Positions 34,869 to 43,738 of a stretch of DNA of 64,000 nt are shown here, piece after piece. A model generated the notes under the pieces. That model made no database searches and was not told where the DNA came from. It was given only the letters and a program-made list of their open reading frames with translations. Origin of the DNA: CAYRLW01 sp964425215 (lineage in GTDB: Bacteria; Spirochaetota; Spirochaetia; Treponematales; Breznakiellaceae); assembly GCA_964425215.1 (NCBI GenBank), contig CAYRLW010000003.1, forward strand, positions 73,340 through 137,339, written 5' to 3'. The translations under genes were made by a program, and so were the position numbers. Every line of letters begins with the position of its first letter. Position 1 is the first letter of the stretch.

Positions 34869-37850
34869 TCAGGATGGTCGATGGATAACCGAATCCACAA
34901 GGTTTTTCAATTCCGGGTCGAAGGAAGGCGAGGGTTCTTCCTTGTAGGCTGTCTCGGCTACGTATACCACCCCGTCTTTTTCTTCTATTGTGGTTTGCTC
35001 TTCTTCTACCGCTAATAGTTCCGCCGTTGCTTCGGAATCGTCAAAGGGGGGCCTTTTGCCCTGCTCCTTGGATCCCTCGTCTACCGATTCAAGGGAACTT
35101 GGATCGATTTTTCCGCTTCCGTTAAAGGCAATACGGCTAAAGCCCGGTTCCACAGGGCCCAATTCCTCCAACTCTCCCATGCTTTCGTCGTTTGGCCCCA
35201 TCTTTTCTGCCTCTAGGGATTCCAATTCATCGGTACTAAGGGTCCTTGCGGAAGAGTTACTATCAAAGATGTCCGAAAGAAGGGTATCGAAGGGTGAACT
35301 AATATCCAATTCGGACCCATAGTCCGAAATAGCCTCCGGAGCTTCTGGTATGGGGCTGAATTCGATCGTCCGGGCAATCTCTTCCAACTGTTTTTCACGT
35401 TGGAGTTCCTGATCCCGTGAAGATCTCGATTCCTCAGCTCCCTTCGGGGCTTCGGTACTTTCCTTTTCTTGGTCCAAATCTTCCAAATCCGCCGGTTCAT
35501 CTTCCCTTAAATACGCTAGAACCGCTTCTGCATTGTCGTCCACCAATTCCAAACCGCTTGATTCTACAATGTAAGGGATATCGTCTTCGCCAAAAATGAC
35601 CCGCAGGTTCGATGTTTTACGGTAGGCTTCCAGATCCGCCAACACGTTTAAATCTTCATCCCGAATCGGTAAAGCCGTGGAACTTTGAGGCAAGGGTATT
35701 ACCGTTTCCGCTGTCGCAACCTCCTCCAGTTCCTCGAGCTCCTCCAACTCTTCCGGTTCTTCGGCAGTGGCTGTTTGGGCTTCCTGGGCTGGTACTGCTT
35801 CAAGCTTCTCCGGCAGGGTTACTCCCGGTTCCGGGGCGGCCTCTCCCGTAGTCTCTTCCGTAACCTCTTCCGAGGCCAGTTCTTCCAGTTCTTCGAGCTC
35901 CTCCAACTCTTCTGGTTCTTCGGCAGTGGCTGTTTGGGCTTCCTGGGCTGGTACCGTTTCAAGCTTCTCCGGCAGGGTTACTCCCGCTTCCGGGGCGGCC
36001 TCTCCCGTAGCCTCTTCCGTAACCTCTTCCGAGGCCAGTTCTTCCAGTTCCTCGAGCTCCTCCAACTCTTCCGGTTCTTCGGCAGTGGCTGTTTGGGCTT
36101 CCTGGGCTGGTACCGCTTCAAGCTTCTCCGGCAGGGTTACTCCCGCTTCCGGGGCGGCCTCTCCCGCAGTCTCTTCTGATGCCTCTTCCGTAACCTCTTC
36201 CGAGGCCAGTTCTTCCAGTTCCTCGAGCTCCTCCAACTCTTCCGGTTCTTCGGCAGTGGCTGTTTGGGCTTCCTGGGCTGGTACCGCTTCAAGCCTCTCC
36301 GGCAGGGCTACTCCCGCTTCCGGGGCGGCCTCTCCCGTAGCCTCTTCTGATGCCTCTTCCGTAACCTCTTCCGATTCCAGTTCCTCCAGTTCCTCGAGCT
36401 CCTCCACCTCTTCGACAGCGGAGGCTTCTCCGGGACGTGGGGTCTGCTGTGCGAGCCCTGGTTTTGGCGTGGGAGCTGGTACCGTGGTAGCTTTCGGGGT
36501 AATGGTCGGTGGTTCTGGCGGGGTGACGTGAGTTTCGGATGAGGTCTGCGCAGGGGCAACGAACCCGGCGGTGGTGGAGGGCCCTGTCGCGGCGAGGACT
36601 CGGCCGAGAATCTCTTGGAGTTTCCCTTCGTCTATGTTCGCGGTAAGCCGAGTTTCCGGTTTGCCCCCGATAAGGGTAACCAATTCGCTCCAGGATTTGT
36701 CTATGAGGGCATCGATATCCTGTTCGGTTTTTTTTCTCGCTTTCCGCCTAAGGCCCCGTTTGATTTCGGTTCGAACTTCTTCTCTGCGCTGATCCAGTTC
36801 TCGGGACCAACGGCCCCAGTCTAAATCCCCCTTCCGCTCATAATATTCCTCCAGAAGGGTAATTTGAAGGCGTTTAAGCCGATCCCGAACGATGGTGATG
36901 GAATCTTGCCGCAAATTAAAGAGAAGGAAAATCGTTAAAAAGGAGGTTAGGAAAAATGATACTAACAGTATCACCTTCATGGCTAGGGGAAACACAAACA
37001 CCGTCTCTTCTACCAGTCGGCCCACAAAAATGTCATTTTTGGTCTTACTCGATATAAGAGTAAATGATTTTCCCGATGCGCCCGTGACAAGGGGTGCGGG
37101 GACCAGACTGCCGGACTTCCACGCTCCGCTGACTGCAGAAAGGAGCGATGTTTTAGCAATTTTTGGCAGACCCATCACGAAGCCCAGGGGTTCGGCAACC
37201 AACGCCACATCTTCCCCAACCTTCAAGGTCCCTTCGGTTATTAATCGATCACTGATAGAACGTATGGAAAGGTAAAAAGCGGCGGTTCCTTTGTATATGT
37301 TAAAGGAATCATAAAACGGAAAAGCAAAAACCAGCTGATCTTCCCCTTCAAGGGCGATGATCCGAGATTTTCCCTTGTCCGAAACCGAAAGGGCATCGTA
37401 AGGAAGGTCATTCTTTACATCCCCATAATTTCTATACATGACCGAAAGCTGGTCTTGTTTAAGAATATCCGTTTTAAACGTGGAAAAATGAATCCGACGG
37501 CCGGTGGAATCGATAAACCGGATACCCTGGAGTCCATTGACGGATTCCAGAAGGGTTCCATAGAGTTTTGATCGTTCAAATATATCCGAAGCGCTTTGAT
37601 TAGGCAGGAAACTCCGTTTAACCGGATCTTCTTCTAGGGTAGATGAAAATCGGTTCGTTAACTCCGTCAGGTGATCCTGGATTATCGTTCCGGCTCCCGT
37701 CACTTCCCGTTCCAAACCCCGGCTGATAGAGGGGTTATAAAACCGAGCCTCCACCAGGTCGAACAGACCGGTAAACGCGAGTACCGTAAAGACGGCAAAG
37801 AGGATAACTGATAATAATAAACTGACGGATATTTTTTGAGTTGCCGTCAC
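34869..37850 (-). CDS. Large membrane protein with extracytoplasmic sensor-like domain and acidic tandem repeats
   Basis: 993 residues: helix 1 (about 8-30), an extracytoplasmic domain of about 250 residues resembling single Cache sensors, helix 2 (about 286-311), a charged helical stretch rich in Arg/Lys, then a long very acidic region. The acidic part holds four tandem repeats of 53-57 residues and a partial fifth (about residues 480-715), rich in Glu-Glu-Leu runs, followed by more acidic sequence. The start is GTG with GGAGTGG upstream. I recognise no kinase, cyclase or methyl-accepting domain, so the output is unknown; it could be a scaffold or a cell-pole or flagellar-associated protein. 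Confidence 0.72.
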   Translation of the reverse strand: MTATQKISVSLLLSVILFAVFTVLAFTGLFDLVEARFYNPSISRGLEREVTGAGTIIQDHLTELTNRFSSTLEEDPVKRSFLPNQSASDIFERSKLYGTLLESVNGLQGIRFIDSTGRRIHFSTFKTDILKQDQLSVMYRNYGDVKNDLPYDALSVSDKGKSRIIALEGEDQLVFAFPFYDSFNIYKGTAAFYLSIRSISDRLITEGTLKVGEDVALVAEPLGFVMGLPKIAKTSLLSAVSGAWKSGSLVPAPLVTGASGKSFTLISSKTKNDIFVGRLVEETVFVFPLAMKVILLVSFFLTSFLTIFLLFNLRQDSITIVRDRLKRLQITLLEEYYERKGDLDWGRWSRELDQRREEVRTEIKRGLRRKARKKTEQDIDALIDKSWSELVTLIGGKPETRLTANIDEGKLQEILGRVLAATGPSTTAGFVAPAQTSSETHVTPPEPPTITPKATTVPAPTPKPGLAQQTPRPGEASAVEEVEELEELEELESEEVTEEASEEATGEAAPEAGVALPERLEAVPAQEAQTATAEEPEELEELEELEELASEEVTEEASEETAGEAAPEAGVTLPEKLEAVPAQEAQTATAEEPEELEELEELEELASEEVTEEATGEAAPEAGVTLPEKLETVPAQEAQTATAEEPEELEELEELEELASEEVTEETTGEAAPEPGVTLPEKLEAVPAQEAQTATAEEPEELEELEELEEVATAETVIPLPQSSTALPIRDEDLNVLADLEAYRKTSNLRVIFGEDDIPYIVESSGLELVDDNAEAVLAYLREDEPADLEDLDQEKESTEAPKGAEESRSSRDQELQREKQLEEIARTIEFSPIPEAPEAISDYGSELDISSPFDTLLSDIFDSNSSARTLSTDELESLEAEKMGPNDESMGELEELGPVEPGFSRIAFNGSGKIDPSSLESVDEGSKEQGKRPPFDDSEATAELLAVEEEQTTIEEKDGVVYVAETAYKEEPSPSFDPELKNLVDSVIHRPS
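35714..36416 (-). repeat. Coding tandem repeats, 159-171 bp units
   Basis: Four and a half near-identical units in the acidic protein gene, each containing a run of (Glu-Glu-Leu) codons and the conserved phrase EAVPAQEAQTATAEEPEEL. Units differ by a 12-base indel (53 against 57 residues), consistent with expansion by recombination or slippage. Confidence 0.9.
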
Positions 37851-37964
37851 CTACACCACTCCGACATAATACTACGTTTTATTCTCGGAAATTTCTCCCT
37901 ATTAGTACAGTGTTATATTAACGGGGCCGTTTTGGGCGTTTTTAAGGTAAAAACCGTGTACTAT

Positions 37965-38002
37965 GAGGTTCCTTGAAAAGCAACAGACTTTTGCAAGAAC
38001 CC
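37965..38002. repeat. Degenerate hairpin of the GAGGTTnTTnCAAAAGT family
   Basis: GAGGTTCCTTGAAAAG...CTTTTGCAAGAACC with a few mismatches, in the divergent region between the acidic membrane protein and hflX. The rest of this 258-base gap holds no gene I can see. Confidence 0.65.
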
Positions 38003-38071
38003 CATTTGCCGTTTTTATCGATATGGGATAGCATAACCAGCTCCTACGTTGGGATCAGACAATCAAGCTCC

Positions 38072-38100
38072 TAGACGGGGGACGCGAATATGATAATACT
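38072..38100 (+). promoter_or_regulatory. Possible leaderless-type promoter of hflX
   Basis: TAGACG (38072-38077), 17-base spacer, AATACT (38095-38100), then eight bases to the ATG. Both boxes match 4 of 6. The AGG just before the ATG is too close to act as a Shine-Dalgarno. Confidence 0.35.
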
Positions 38101-38108
38101 GCAGGTAT

Positions 38109-39398
38109 ATGCGGGAACTACACGAAACGGAAGCTGCTCCACAGAAGGCGTTCCTTATAGGAATTCGCGATGGCTCTATGGAAGATTGGGAAGCCGAATC
38201 TCTTACCAAGGAGCTGGGTTCACTGGCTAAAACCCTTGGCTTACATATGGTGGGACATGAGACCGTCCGGATCCGAGAAAAAAACGCCCAATACGGTATG
38301 GGTACGGGAAAGGCCGATGAAATTTCCGAAGCGGCAAAGGCCCTAGACGCGGATTGTCTTATTTTTGATCAGGATATAAGTCCGACCCAACAGAGAAACT
38401 GGGAAAAATTAACCGGCATTCCGGCTATCGACCGGCAAGAGGTGATTATTCAAATATTCGCCAGCCGAGCAAAGACCCGGGAAGCGGAACTGCAGATCGA
38501 GTTGGCCCAATTGACCCACTCGCTACCCCGGTTGACCCATAAGTACATCGACCTTTCCCGGCAACGGGGAGGACGGTATGGAACCAAGGGATCGGGGGAA
38601 ACCAAATTGGAACTGGATAGGCGGACAGTCCAACGGAGGATCCATCAATTGCAAGATGAGTTGCTGGAAGTTCGTAAACAGAGGGCTACTCAAAGAAAAA
38701 GACGGGAACGGGTTCCTATTCCGTCCTGCGCCCTCGTGGGGTATACCAACGCGGGAAAATCCTCAATTCTCAACGGGATGACCAAGGCCCAAGTCCTGGT
38801 GGAAGATAAGCTGTTCGCTACCCTGGATGCCACGACTCGACGGGTGGAGATTCGTAAAGGTCAACCCATCCTCCTAACCGATACGGTTGGTTTTATTCGC
38901 CGACTTCCCCACGACTTGGTGGACGCTTTTCATTCTACCCTGGAGGAGGTCACGATGGCGGATCTTCTTGTGCAGGTTCTGGACGCCTCGGATCCGGAAG
39001 TGGATCGGCATTTTGATGTAACCATGACCGTTATCAAAGAACTGGGGGCCGAAAAGACCCCCATGATTCTGGCATTGAACAAAATTGACCGTCTAGAAAG
39101 GACCGGAGATTTGGATGCTTTACGTCACCGTTACGCCGATGGGGTATTCGTTTCCGCCCTTACCGGACAGGGGCTTGACGATTTAGCCCGTCGAATGGAC
39201 CTAAGCCTCTCGGGGCCCCTGTACCGCTTTCAATTCCCTTCGAATCGGCACGATCTAGTGGCCCTACTGCACCGTTCGGGGACCGTCGTTACGGAAGAGT
39301 ATACGGACAACCATATCTATATCGAAGCCCGTTTAGGAGAACGGGTCCTTGGTACCCTGAAGGAATGGTTGTGGGAACCTGCCGGTGTGGGGGAATAG
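38109..39398 (+). CDS. hflX: GTPase HflX
   Basis: 429-residue ribosome-associated GTPase that splits stalled or stress-damaged ribosomes. The N-terminal HflX domain has the glycine-rich loop RQRGGRYGTKGSGETKLE (about residues 152-169). The G domain has G1 GYTNAGKSS, G2/G3 ATLDATTRR and DTVGF, and G4 NKID. Length is normal. It is a single gene followed by the DUF1703-type ATPase on the same strand. Confidence 0.95.
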   Translation: MRELHETEAAPQKAFLIGIRDGSMEDWEAESLTKELGSLAKTLGLHMVGHETVRIREKNAQYGMGTGKADEISEAAKALDADCLIFDQDISPTQQRNWEKLTGIPAIDRQEVIIQIFASRAKTREAELQIELAQLTHSLPRLTHKYIDLSRQRGGRYGTKGSGETKLELDRRTVQRRIHQLQDELLEVRKQRATQRKRRERVPIPSCALVGYTNAGKSSILNGMTKAQVLVEDKLFATLDATTRRVEIRKGQPILLTDTVGFIRRLPHDLVDAFHSTLEEVTMADLLVQVLDASDPEVDRHFDVTMTVIKELGAEKTPMILALNKIDRLERTGDLDALRHRYADGVFVSALTGQGLDDLARRMDLSLSGPLYRFQFPSNRHDLVALLHRSGTVVTEEYTDNHIYIEARLGERVLGTLKEWLWEPAGVGE

Positions 39399-39417
39399 AA
39401 CTATAAAAGCCCTTTCC

Positions 39418-39446
39418 TTGTTCAAACCGTGGTGTGGGAGTATACT
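39418..39446 (+). promoter_or_regulatory. Promoter of the DUF1703-type ATPase gene (leaderless type)
   Basis: TTGTTC (39418-39423), 17-base spacer, TATACT (39441-39446), then six bases to the ATG at 39453. Confidence 0.65.
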
Positions 39447-39452
39447 ATTCCC

Positions 39453-41003
39453 ATGGCCATTAAGCGCTTACCCATTGGCTTACAGACCTTTTCTGAACTT
39501 ATCAACAATAATTACTATTATGTTGATAAGACCTCCTTCGTATATAAACTGGTCTCTACAGGGAAATTTTACTTTCTCTCCCGGCCCCGCCGCTTCGGTA
39601 AAACCCTCTTTTTAGACACCCTGGCGGAAGCCCTGATGGGCCGCAAGGAGCTCTTTAAGGGGCTGTATCTTTACGACAAATACGACTTTACAAGCCACCC
39701 GGTGATCCGGCTTACCTTTGGGAGCGGGGACTATAAAGAAATCTCCACAATCTTTAAAGAGTTGGCCTATATCTTTAAGGAAAATTATGAGGCCCTTTCC
39801 CTTACCCCTGAATACACCTTTGAGGATTACCGTAACTGTTTTAAGCACCTTATCAAAGAAGCCTACGAACGGTACCAGAGGCCGGTGGTGATTTTAATCG
39901 ATGAATACGACAAGCCTATTTTGGATAACCTGACCAGGCCCGACGTGGCCCGGGAAGCCCGGGATATCCTTAAGAACCTGTATTCGGTACTAAAGGATTA
40001 CGACCGCTATATTCGTCTGGCCTTTATCACCGGGGTGAGCAAGTTCAGTAAGCTCAGCCTTTTTAGCGGCCTGAACAATCTGGAAGATATCACCGTGAAG
40101 TCCGATTTTGGAGAAATCTGCGGCTACACCCAGGAGGACCTGGATACGGTCTTTGCCGACGCCATGGAAGGGGCCCGGATGGACCTGGTACAGCTCTGGT
40201 ACAACGGGTACTCCTATTTGGGAAAGAAGCTCTACAACCCCTTCGATATTCTCCTCTTCTTGTCCAACGGTAAGACCTTCAGCAACTACTGGTGGCAGAC
40301 CGGGAGCCCGAGTTTTTTGATAGAGGTTCTAAAACGCCAGCGCTACTACCTGCCGGAGCTGGAGAACACCAGCGCCAGCGAAGAACTTCTGAACGCCTTT
40401 GACATTGACCGCATCGATATCCGCGCCCTTCTCTGGCAGGCGGGGTACCTGACGATTAAGAACGTTCAGGGAGACGCTCTGGGGGGTCGATCCTTTCTCC
40501 TGGGTATTCCCAACGCGGAGGTCCAGCGTTCTTTAAATGAATTCTTTTTGAACTATTTAGGGCCCCGGATTGATTATGCGGTCCAGTATCGCAGTCCCCT
40601 GATGACAGCCCTCGAGAATGCCGACATCGATACGGTATTGAACATGTTAAAAGGTCTCTTCGCGGGGATTCCCTACAACAACTACGTGAACAACGAAATC
40701 GTCAGCGCCGAGGGCTTCTGGGCGAGCCTGGTGTACGTCTTTTTTGCCACCCTGGGGTACCGCGTGGTCTGCGAGGACGCCACAAACCAGGGGCGAATCG
40801 ATATGACCCTGGAGACCTTTACGGATGTGTTTATCATCGAGTTTAAAGTGGATACCGCCGAGCCGCCGCTACAGCAGATAGAGCGCCGCCGTTACTGGGA
40901 AAAGTACCAGGGCTTAGGAAAAAGTATACACCTTTTGGGAATCACCTTTAGCTCAGAGGAACGGAACGTGACAGCCTGGGAAAAGCGGAGCCTGGACGCT
41001 TGA
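39453..41003 (+). CDS. AAA-ATPase-like / PD-(D/E)XK nuclease-like protein (DUF1703 type)
   Basis: 516 residues. The N-terminal AAA-ATPase-like domain starts LPIGLQTFSELINNNYYYVDKT with a Walker-like RPRRFGKTLFLDTL (about residue 45) and Walker B VVILIDEYDKP. The C-terminal domain has ID...FIIEFKVD near residue 470, matching PD-(D/E)XK nuclease motifs (Asp, Glu-x-Lys). These proteins are multicopy in many treponemes and Bacteroidetes, and their function is unknown; mobile or defence roles have been proposed. I choose the ATG at 39453 because it starts the conserved region and sits six bases after a TATACT -10 box. No transposase or toxin neighbour is seen. Confidence 0.9.
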   Translation: MAIKRLPIGLQTFSELINNNYYYVDKTSFVYKLVSTGKFYFLSRPRRFGKTLFLDTLAEALMGRKELFKGLYLYDKYDFTSHPVIRLTFGSGDYKEISTIFKELAYIFKENYEALSLTPEYTFEDYRNCFKHLIKEAYERYQRPVVILIDEYDKPILDNLTRPDVAREARDILKNLYSVLKDYDRYIRLAFITGVSKFSKLSLFSGLNNLEDITVKSDFGEICGYTQEDLDTVFADAMEGARMDLVQLWYNGYSYLGKKLYNPFDILLFLSNGKTFSNYWWQTGSPSFLIEVLKRQRYYLPELENTSASEELLNAFDIDRIDIRALLWQAGYLTIKNVQGDALGGRSFLLGIPNAEVQRSLNEFFLNYLGPRIDYAVQYRSPLMTALENADIDTVLNMLKGLFAGIPYNNYVNNEIVSAEGFWASLVYVFFATLGYRVVCEDATNQGRIDMTLETFTDVFIIEFKVDTAEPPLQQIERRRYWEKYQGLGKSIHLLGITFSSEERNVTAWEKRSLDA

Positions 41004-41082
41004 GCGGTGAAAATTGAAAGTGATTATACGGGCTCTTTTTACGACGTCCTACCATAAGGGCCCCCGCAGGGTACCGCCGAAT

Positions 41083-41895
41083 TTAGGGGGTCTCCTTCCA
41101 ATCCCGTATTTCCCGGCGGAGTAATTCGATATGTTTCCCCGGCGCTACTCCCCGGGGGCACACTCGGGAACATTCAAAGTGCCGTTCGCAGGAATCCACA
41201 CCCCCGGTTTGAGCCGCGACGGCCAATAATTCTTCCCGACGCTCGCTCTTATTGATCGTCTCCCGATGAAGGGCCGCCAGCGCGGCGGGACCTATAAAAG
41301 GCGGGGTGTCGGGCAGGGGCATAAGGGCGGGACTTCCCTGTTCCAGTTTTACCACCGCGCTCCCAAAACCTGCGGGCCAGTCCCGGGCCGTGACGGGGCA
41401 AGCGGAGACACAGCTTCCGCATTCAATGCAATCCTCAAAACGTTCGTACTTATCTATCCCCGAAGGATGAACGGGGGGAGAATCCTTCCCCGGGGCCACC
41501 GGTTTTCCGTTAATCCACTCGCTTTCCCTGACATGGGTAATTCCTTCGGGGATAGCCCTGAAGAGTCGTCCGGGATCGATGGCCAAGTCAGCGATCGGTT
41601 CAAAGGCCAAAAGAGCTTCAATCTTGGGAATGTCGGAATCAGTATCCTTCCCATCCGTGTAAAGGGATTCCAGAGGGGTAAGGCAGGCTAACTTTTCCTG
41701 TCCATTTATCCGGACCGAGCAGGTTCCGCAGGATCCATGGTGGCATGAGTGGCGGTAGACCAAATCCTGAACTTTTCCCGTCCGTAAATATTCCAGGGCG
41801 TCCAGCAGGGTCGCCTGGGGACCCAGGTCCACCTCGAAGGTTTCAAATCGGCCCGTTTCTCCGTGGCCGCGATAGATTGAGAGTTTGCGGATCAT
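41083..41895 (-). CDS. Succinate dehydrogenase/fumarate reductase-like iron-sulfur subunit
   Basis: 270-residue electron-transfer protein. The N-terminal [2Fe-2S] plant-ferredoxin fold has ligands CHHGSCGTC...C (about residues 51-72). The C-terminal half has CIECGSCVSACP (about 157) and CERHFECSRVCPRGV (about 240), the SdhB/FrdB set for 4Fe-4S and 3Fe-4S clusters. It overlaps the upstream flavoprotein gene by four bases (ATGA), so the two form one complex. No SdhA or SdhC/D-type membrane anchor is encoded nearby, so the electron acceptor is unknown. Confidence 0.88.
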   Translation of the reverse strand: MIRKLSIYRGHGETGRFETFEVDLGPQATLLDALEYLRTGKVQDLVYRHSCHHGSCGTCSVRINGQEKLACLTPLESLYTDGKDTDSDIPKIEALLAFEPIADLAIDPGRLFRAIPEGITHVRESEWINGKPVAPGKDSPPVHPSGIDKYERFEDCIECGSCVSACPVTARDWPAGFGSAVVKLEQGSPALMPLPDTPPFIGPAALAALHRETINKSERREELLAVAAQTGGVDSCERHFECSRVCPRGVAPGKHIELLRREIRDWKETP

Positions 41896-43058
41896 TGGAC
41901 CCTCCAGAAATCGGCGTAGGGGTATAGCTCAAAGAGGGCTGTTTGGGATGTCTCGTCGGAGCCCAGGTATTGGGCCACCGCGTCGGAGGCAAGCTCTCCC
42001 ATAATCCGGAGGGTGGTGGCTTTACCGCCGGTTACACTGAAGAAGCCGCGTACCCCATCTTTTTTACCGTGATCGAGTATCGCTATGTCCCGGCTGATGG
42101 AACGGCCGTCGTCTTCGCTCCTTCCCGCCAAGGGGCGGGCGGCGGTCCAGGCGGCTCGGAAGGGTTGTTGAGAAAATCCGGGTATTAGTTCGTCCGCGGC
42201 TTTTAAAAGGAAGCGGATCTCCTCTTCCAGAGGCCGTAGACCGTCAGGGCTGGGAACCTTTCGCTGGGTGGACCCTACGATGGAAAGTTTCCTTTGGGGG
42301 ACCACGATGTCCCCATCGGAGGGCCTTCGCAGGCGGGATATGACCATATTGGTAAGCCGACCCTCCACCGCAACCATGGTCCCCGCCGCAGGGGTGACCG
42401 GTACGTCCAGTCCCGCCAGGGCGGCCACACGATCGGCCCAGGGCCCCCCTGCGTTTACCACCGCCTGAGTTTTAATAGTAGAATCCCGTCCGTTTCGTAG
42501 TGAACGGATACCCACCGTGGCGACCGTGCCCCCCTGGGTTTCGATGGAGGTAACTTCGGTAAAATTACGAATCACCGCCCCCCGGGCGGCGGCGGATGCG
42601 AAAAACCGCATGGCCAAACGGTACGCGTCGATGGTCCCGTCAGGAACAAGCACCGCCCGTCGGGTTTGGGTATTGATTCGGCCTTCCAATTCCAAGGCCC
42701 TCCGGGGCGGTATTTCTGTTGCGGGGATATCCGCTTCTCTGCAAGTGGCCACAAAATCCTCCGTCAGGGCTTCCCCCTCGTCATCCAAAGCGAGAAAGAG
42801 GCCCTGGTTATATTCTATACAGTCCCCGGCGATACGCCTGAGTATCCGGGTTTCGGCCATACACTCCTGGGCTATTCGCCGGTCTCCCAGGGCGTAACGG
42901 GCCCCCGAATGGAGCTGACCGTGATGTCGCCCCGTGGTTCCGGATGTCAATTCTCCCCGTTCAAACAGGGCTACCGTAAAGCCCCGGAGGGCTAGATCGT
43001 AGGCTGTGGCGGCTCCGGTTCCCCCGCCGCCAATAATAACCACGTCGTACTGTTCCAT
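41892..43058 (-). CDS. FAD-dependent oxidoreductase, GlpA / DAO family
   Basis: 388-residue flavoprotein with FAD-binding VVIIGGGGTGAATAYDLALRG, a TSGTTGRHHGQLHSGARYA segment as in GlpA, and the DAO-family VVNAGGPWADRVA. It resembles the catalytic subunit of anaerobic glycerol-3-phosphate dehydrogenase but lacks the C-terminal [2Fe-2S] BFD-like extension and has no GlpB/GlpC partner. Instead it is translationally coupled to an SdhB-like Fe-S protein. Glycerol 3-phosphate or a 2-hydroxyacid are plausible substrates. Its promoter overlaps the divergent FliL-like promoter. Confidence 0.85.
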   Translation of the reverse strand: MEQYDVVIIGGGGTGAATAYDLALRGFTVALFERGELTSGTTGRHHGQLHSGARYALGDRRIAQECMAETRILRRIAGDCIEYNQGLFLALDDEGEALTEDFVATCREADIPATEIPPRRALELEGRINTQTRRAVLVPDGTIDAYRLAMRFFASAAARGAVIRNFTEVTSIETQGGTVATVGIRSLRNGRDSTIKTQAVVNAGGPWADRVAALAGLDVPVTPAAGTMVAVEGRLTNMVISRLRRPSDGDIVVPQRKLSIVGSTQRKVPSPDGLRPLEEEIRFLLKAADELIPGFSQQPFRAAWTAARPLAGRSEDDGRSISRDIAILDHGKKDGVRGFFSVTGGKATTLRIMGELASDAVAQYLGSDETSQTALFELYPYADFWRVQ

Positions 43059-43067
43059 AATTATGCT

Positions 43068-43095
43068 AGTATAAACCCTAACTTTTTGTTGTCTA
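43068..43095 (-). promoter_or_regulatory. Promoter of the GlpA-like / Fe-S operon
   Basis: On the minus strand: TAGACA (43095-43090), 16-base spacer, TATACT (43073-43068), then nine bases to the ATG at 43058. The leader would be zero to three bases. Its -35 box overlaps that of the divergent FliL-like gene. Confidence 0.65.
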
Positions 43096-43117
43096 TCCCC
43101 CTTCTATTCATTACAAT
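43089..43117 (+). promoter_or_regulatory. Promoter of the FliL-like gene (leaderless type)
   Basis: TTGTCT (43089-43094), 17-base spacer, TACAAT (43112-43117), then six bases to the ATG at 43124. It shares five bases of its -35 box with the opposite promoter. Confidence 0.7.
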
Positions 43118-43123
43118 GAAACT

Positions 43124-43609
43124 ATGAAACGGGAATTAGACCTCCCATCCCGGGGACTAACGTTTTTTTATAGGTTTCTGCTGGCGGTGGCCTGGGTCCT
43201 CGTATTCGGAATCCTGGGGGGAACGCTCTGGGCTTTGCGGCGCCCTGCCGTAAAGACCGGTGCTTCACGAGATCCCGCAAGTACTACCCAGGGCGTTTCT
43301 TCCGAGCGATTTTTTACGGGGATTGGACGGATCCGTTCCCCCACCGCCGATACGACGGGAGCCACGGTTATTTTATCGATTGTTTTTCCCTACGACAGTA
43401 GCGACCGTTCCTTTTCCGAGGAATTAGCCAGTCATATCAAAGACTTTAGGACCCTAACCCTGACGTATATTTCCCATCACACGGCGAAGGAACTCCGCAC
43501 GTTGGGAGACGGGGGGGTAAAAAAGGAACTATTAGATCTCTTTAACGGGTTGCTCCGTTTAGGAAAAATAAAGCTCCTCTACTTTAACGATTATTTGATC
43601 GTGGAATAA
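43124..43609 (+). CDS. FliL-like flagellar basal-body-associated protein
   Basis: 161 residues: one membrane helix (FFYRFLLAVAWVLVFGILGGTLWAL), a linker, then a C-terminal domain resembling FliL. That domain has the strand ATVILSIVFPYD, a helix ELASHIKDFRTLTLTYISHHTAKEL and the terminal LLRLGKIKLLYFNDYLIVE. FliL supports stator function around the flagellar motor. It is not among flagellar genes here, so it may be a second FliL paralogue. It is a single gene with a hairpin array after its stop. Confidence 0.72.
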   Translation: MKRELDLPSRGLTFFYRFLLAVAWVLVFGILGGTLWALRRPAVKTGASRDPASTTQGVSSERFFTGIGRIRSPTADTTGATVILSIVFPYDSSDRSFSEELASHIKDFRTLTLTYISHHTAKELRTLGDGGVKKELLDLFNGLLRLGKIKLLYFNDYLIVE

Positions 43610-43611
43610 AG

Positions 43612-43719
43612 AGTCCACCCTAAAAACCGATTGTTTTTAATGTGGACTTACGTAATTCCTTACGGGAATTACGTTTTTATTGAACCATAGCCAAAAAGTT
43701 GAGGTTTTTGGATATGGTC
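43612..43719. repeat. Array of three hairpins between convergent genes
   Basis: AGTCCAC...GTGGACT (43612-43648), ACGTAATTCC-TTACG-GGAATTACGT followed by a T-run (43650-43679), and ACCATAGCCAAAAA...TTTTTGGATATGGT (43684-43719). The same three stem types occur at 33519-33621 in another order. The middle one can act as a terminator for the FliL-like gene. Confidence 0.75.
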
Positions 43720-43738
43720 CGATAAACGAACCTTCAAT

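Noticed and set aside
35685..36531. Long plus-strand open frames over the acidic-repeat gene
   Set aside because: They read the opposite strand of the Glu-Leu repeats as Ser- or Phe-rich low-complexity peptides; the minus frame has signal, helices and full length.
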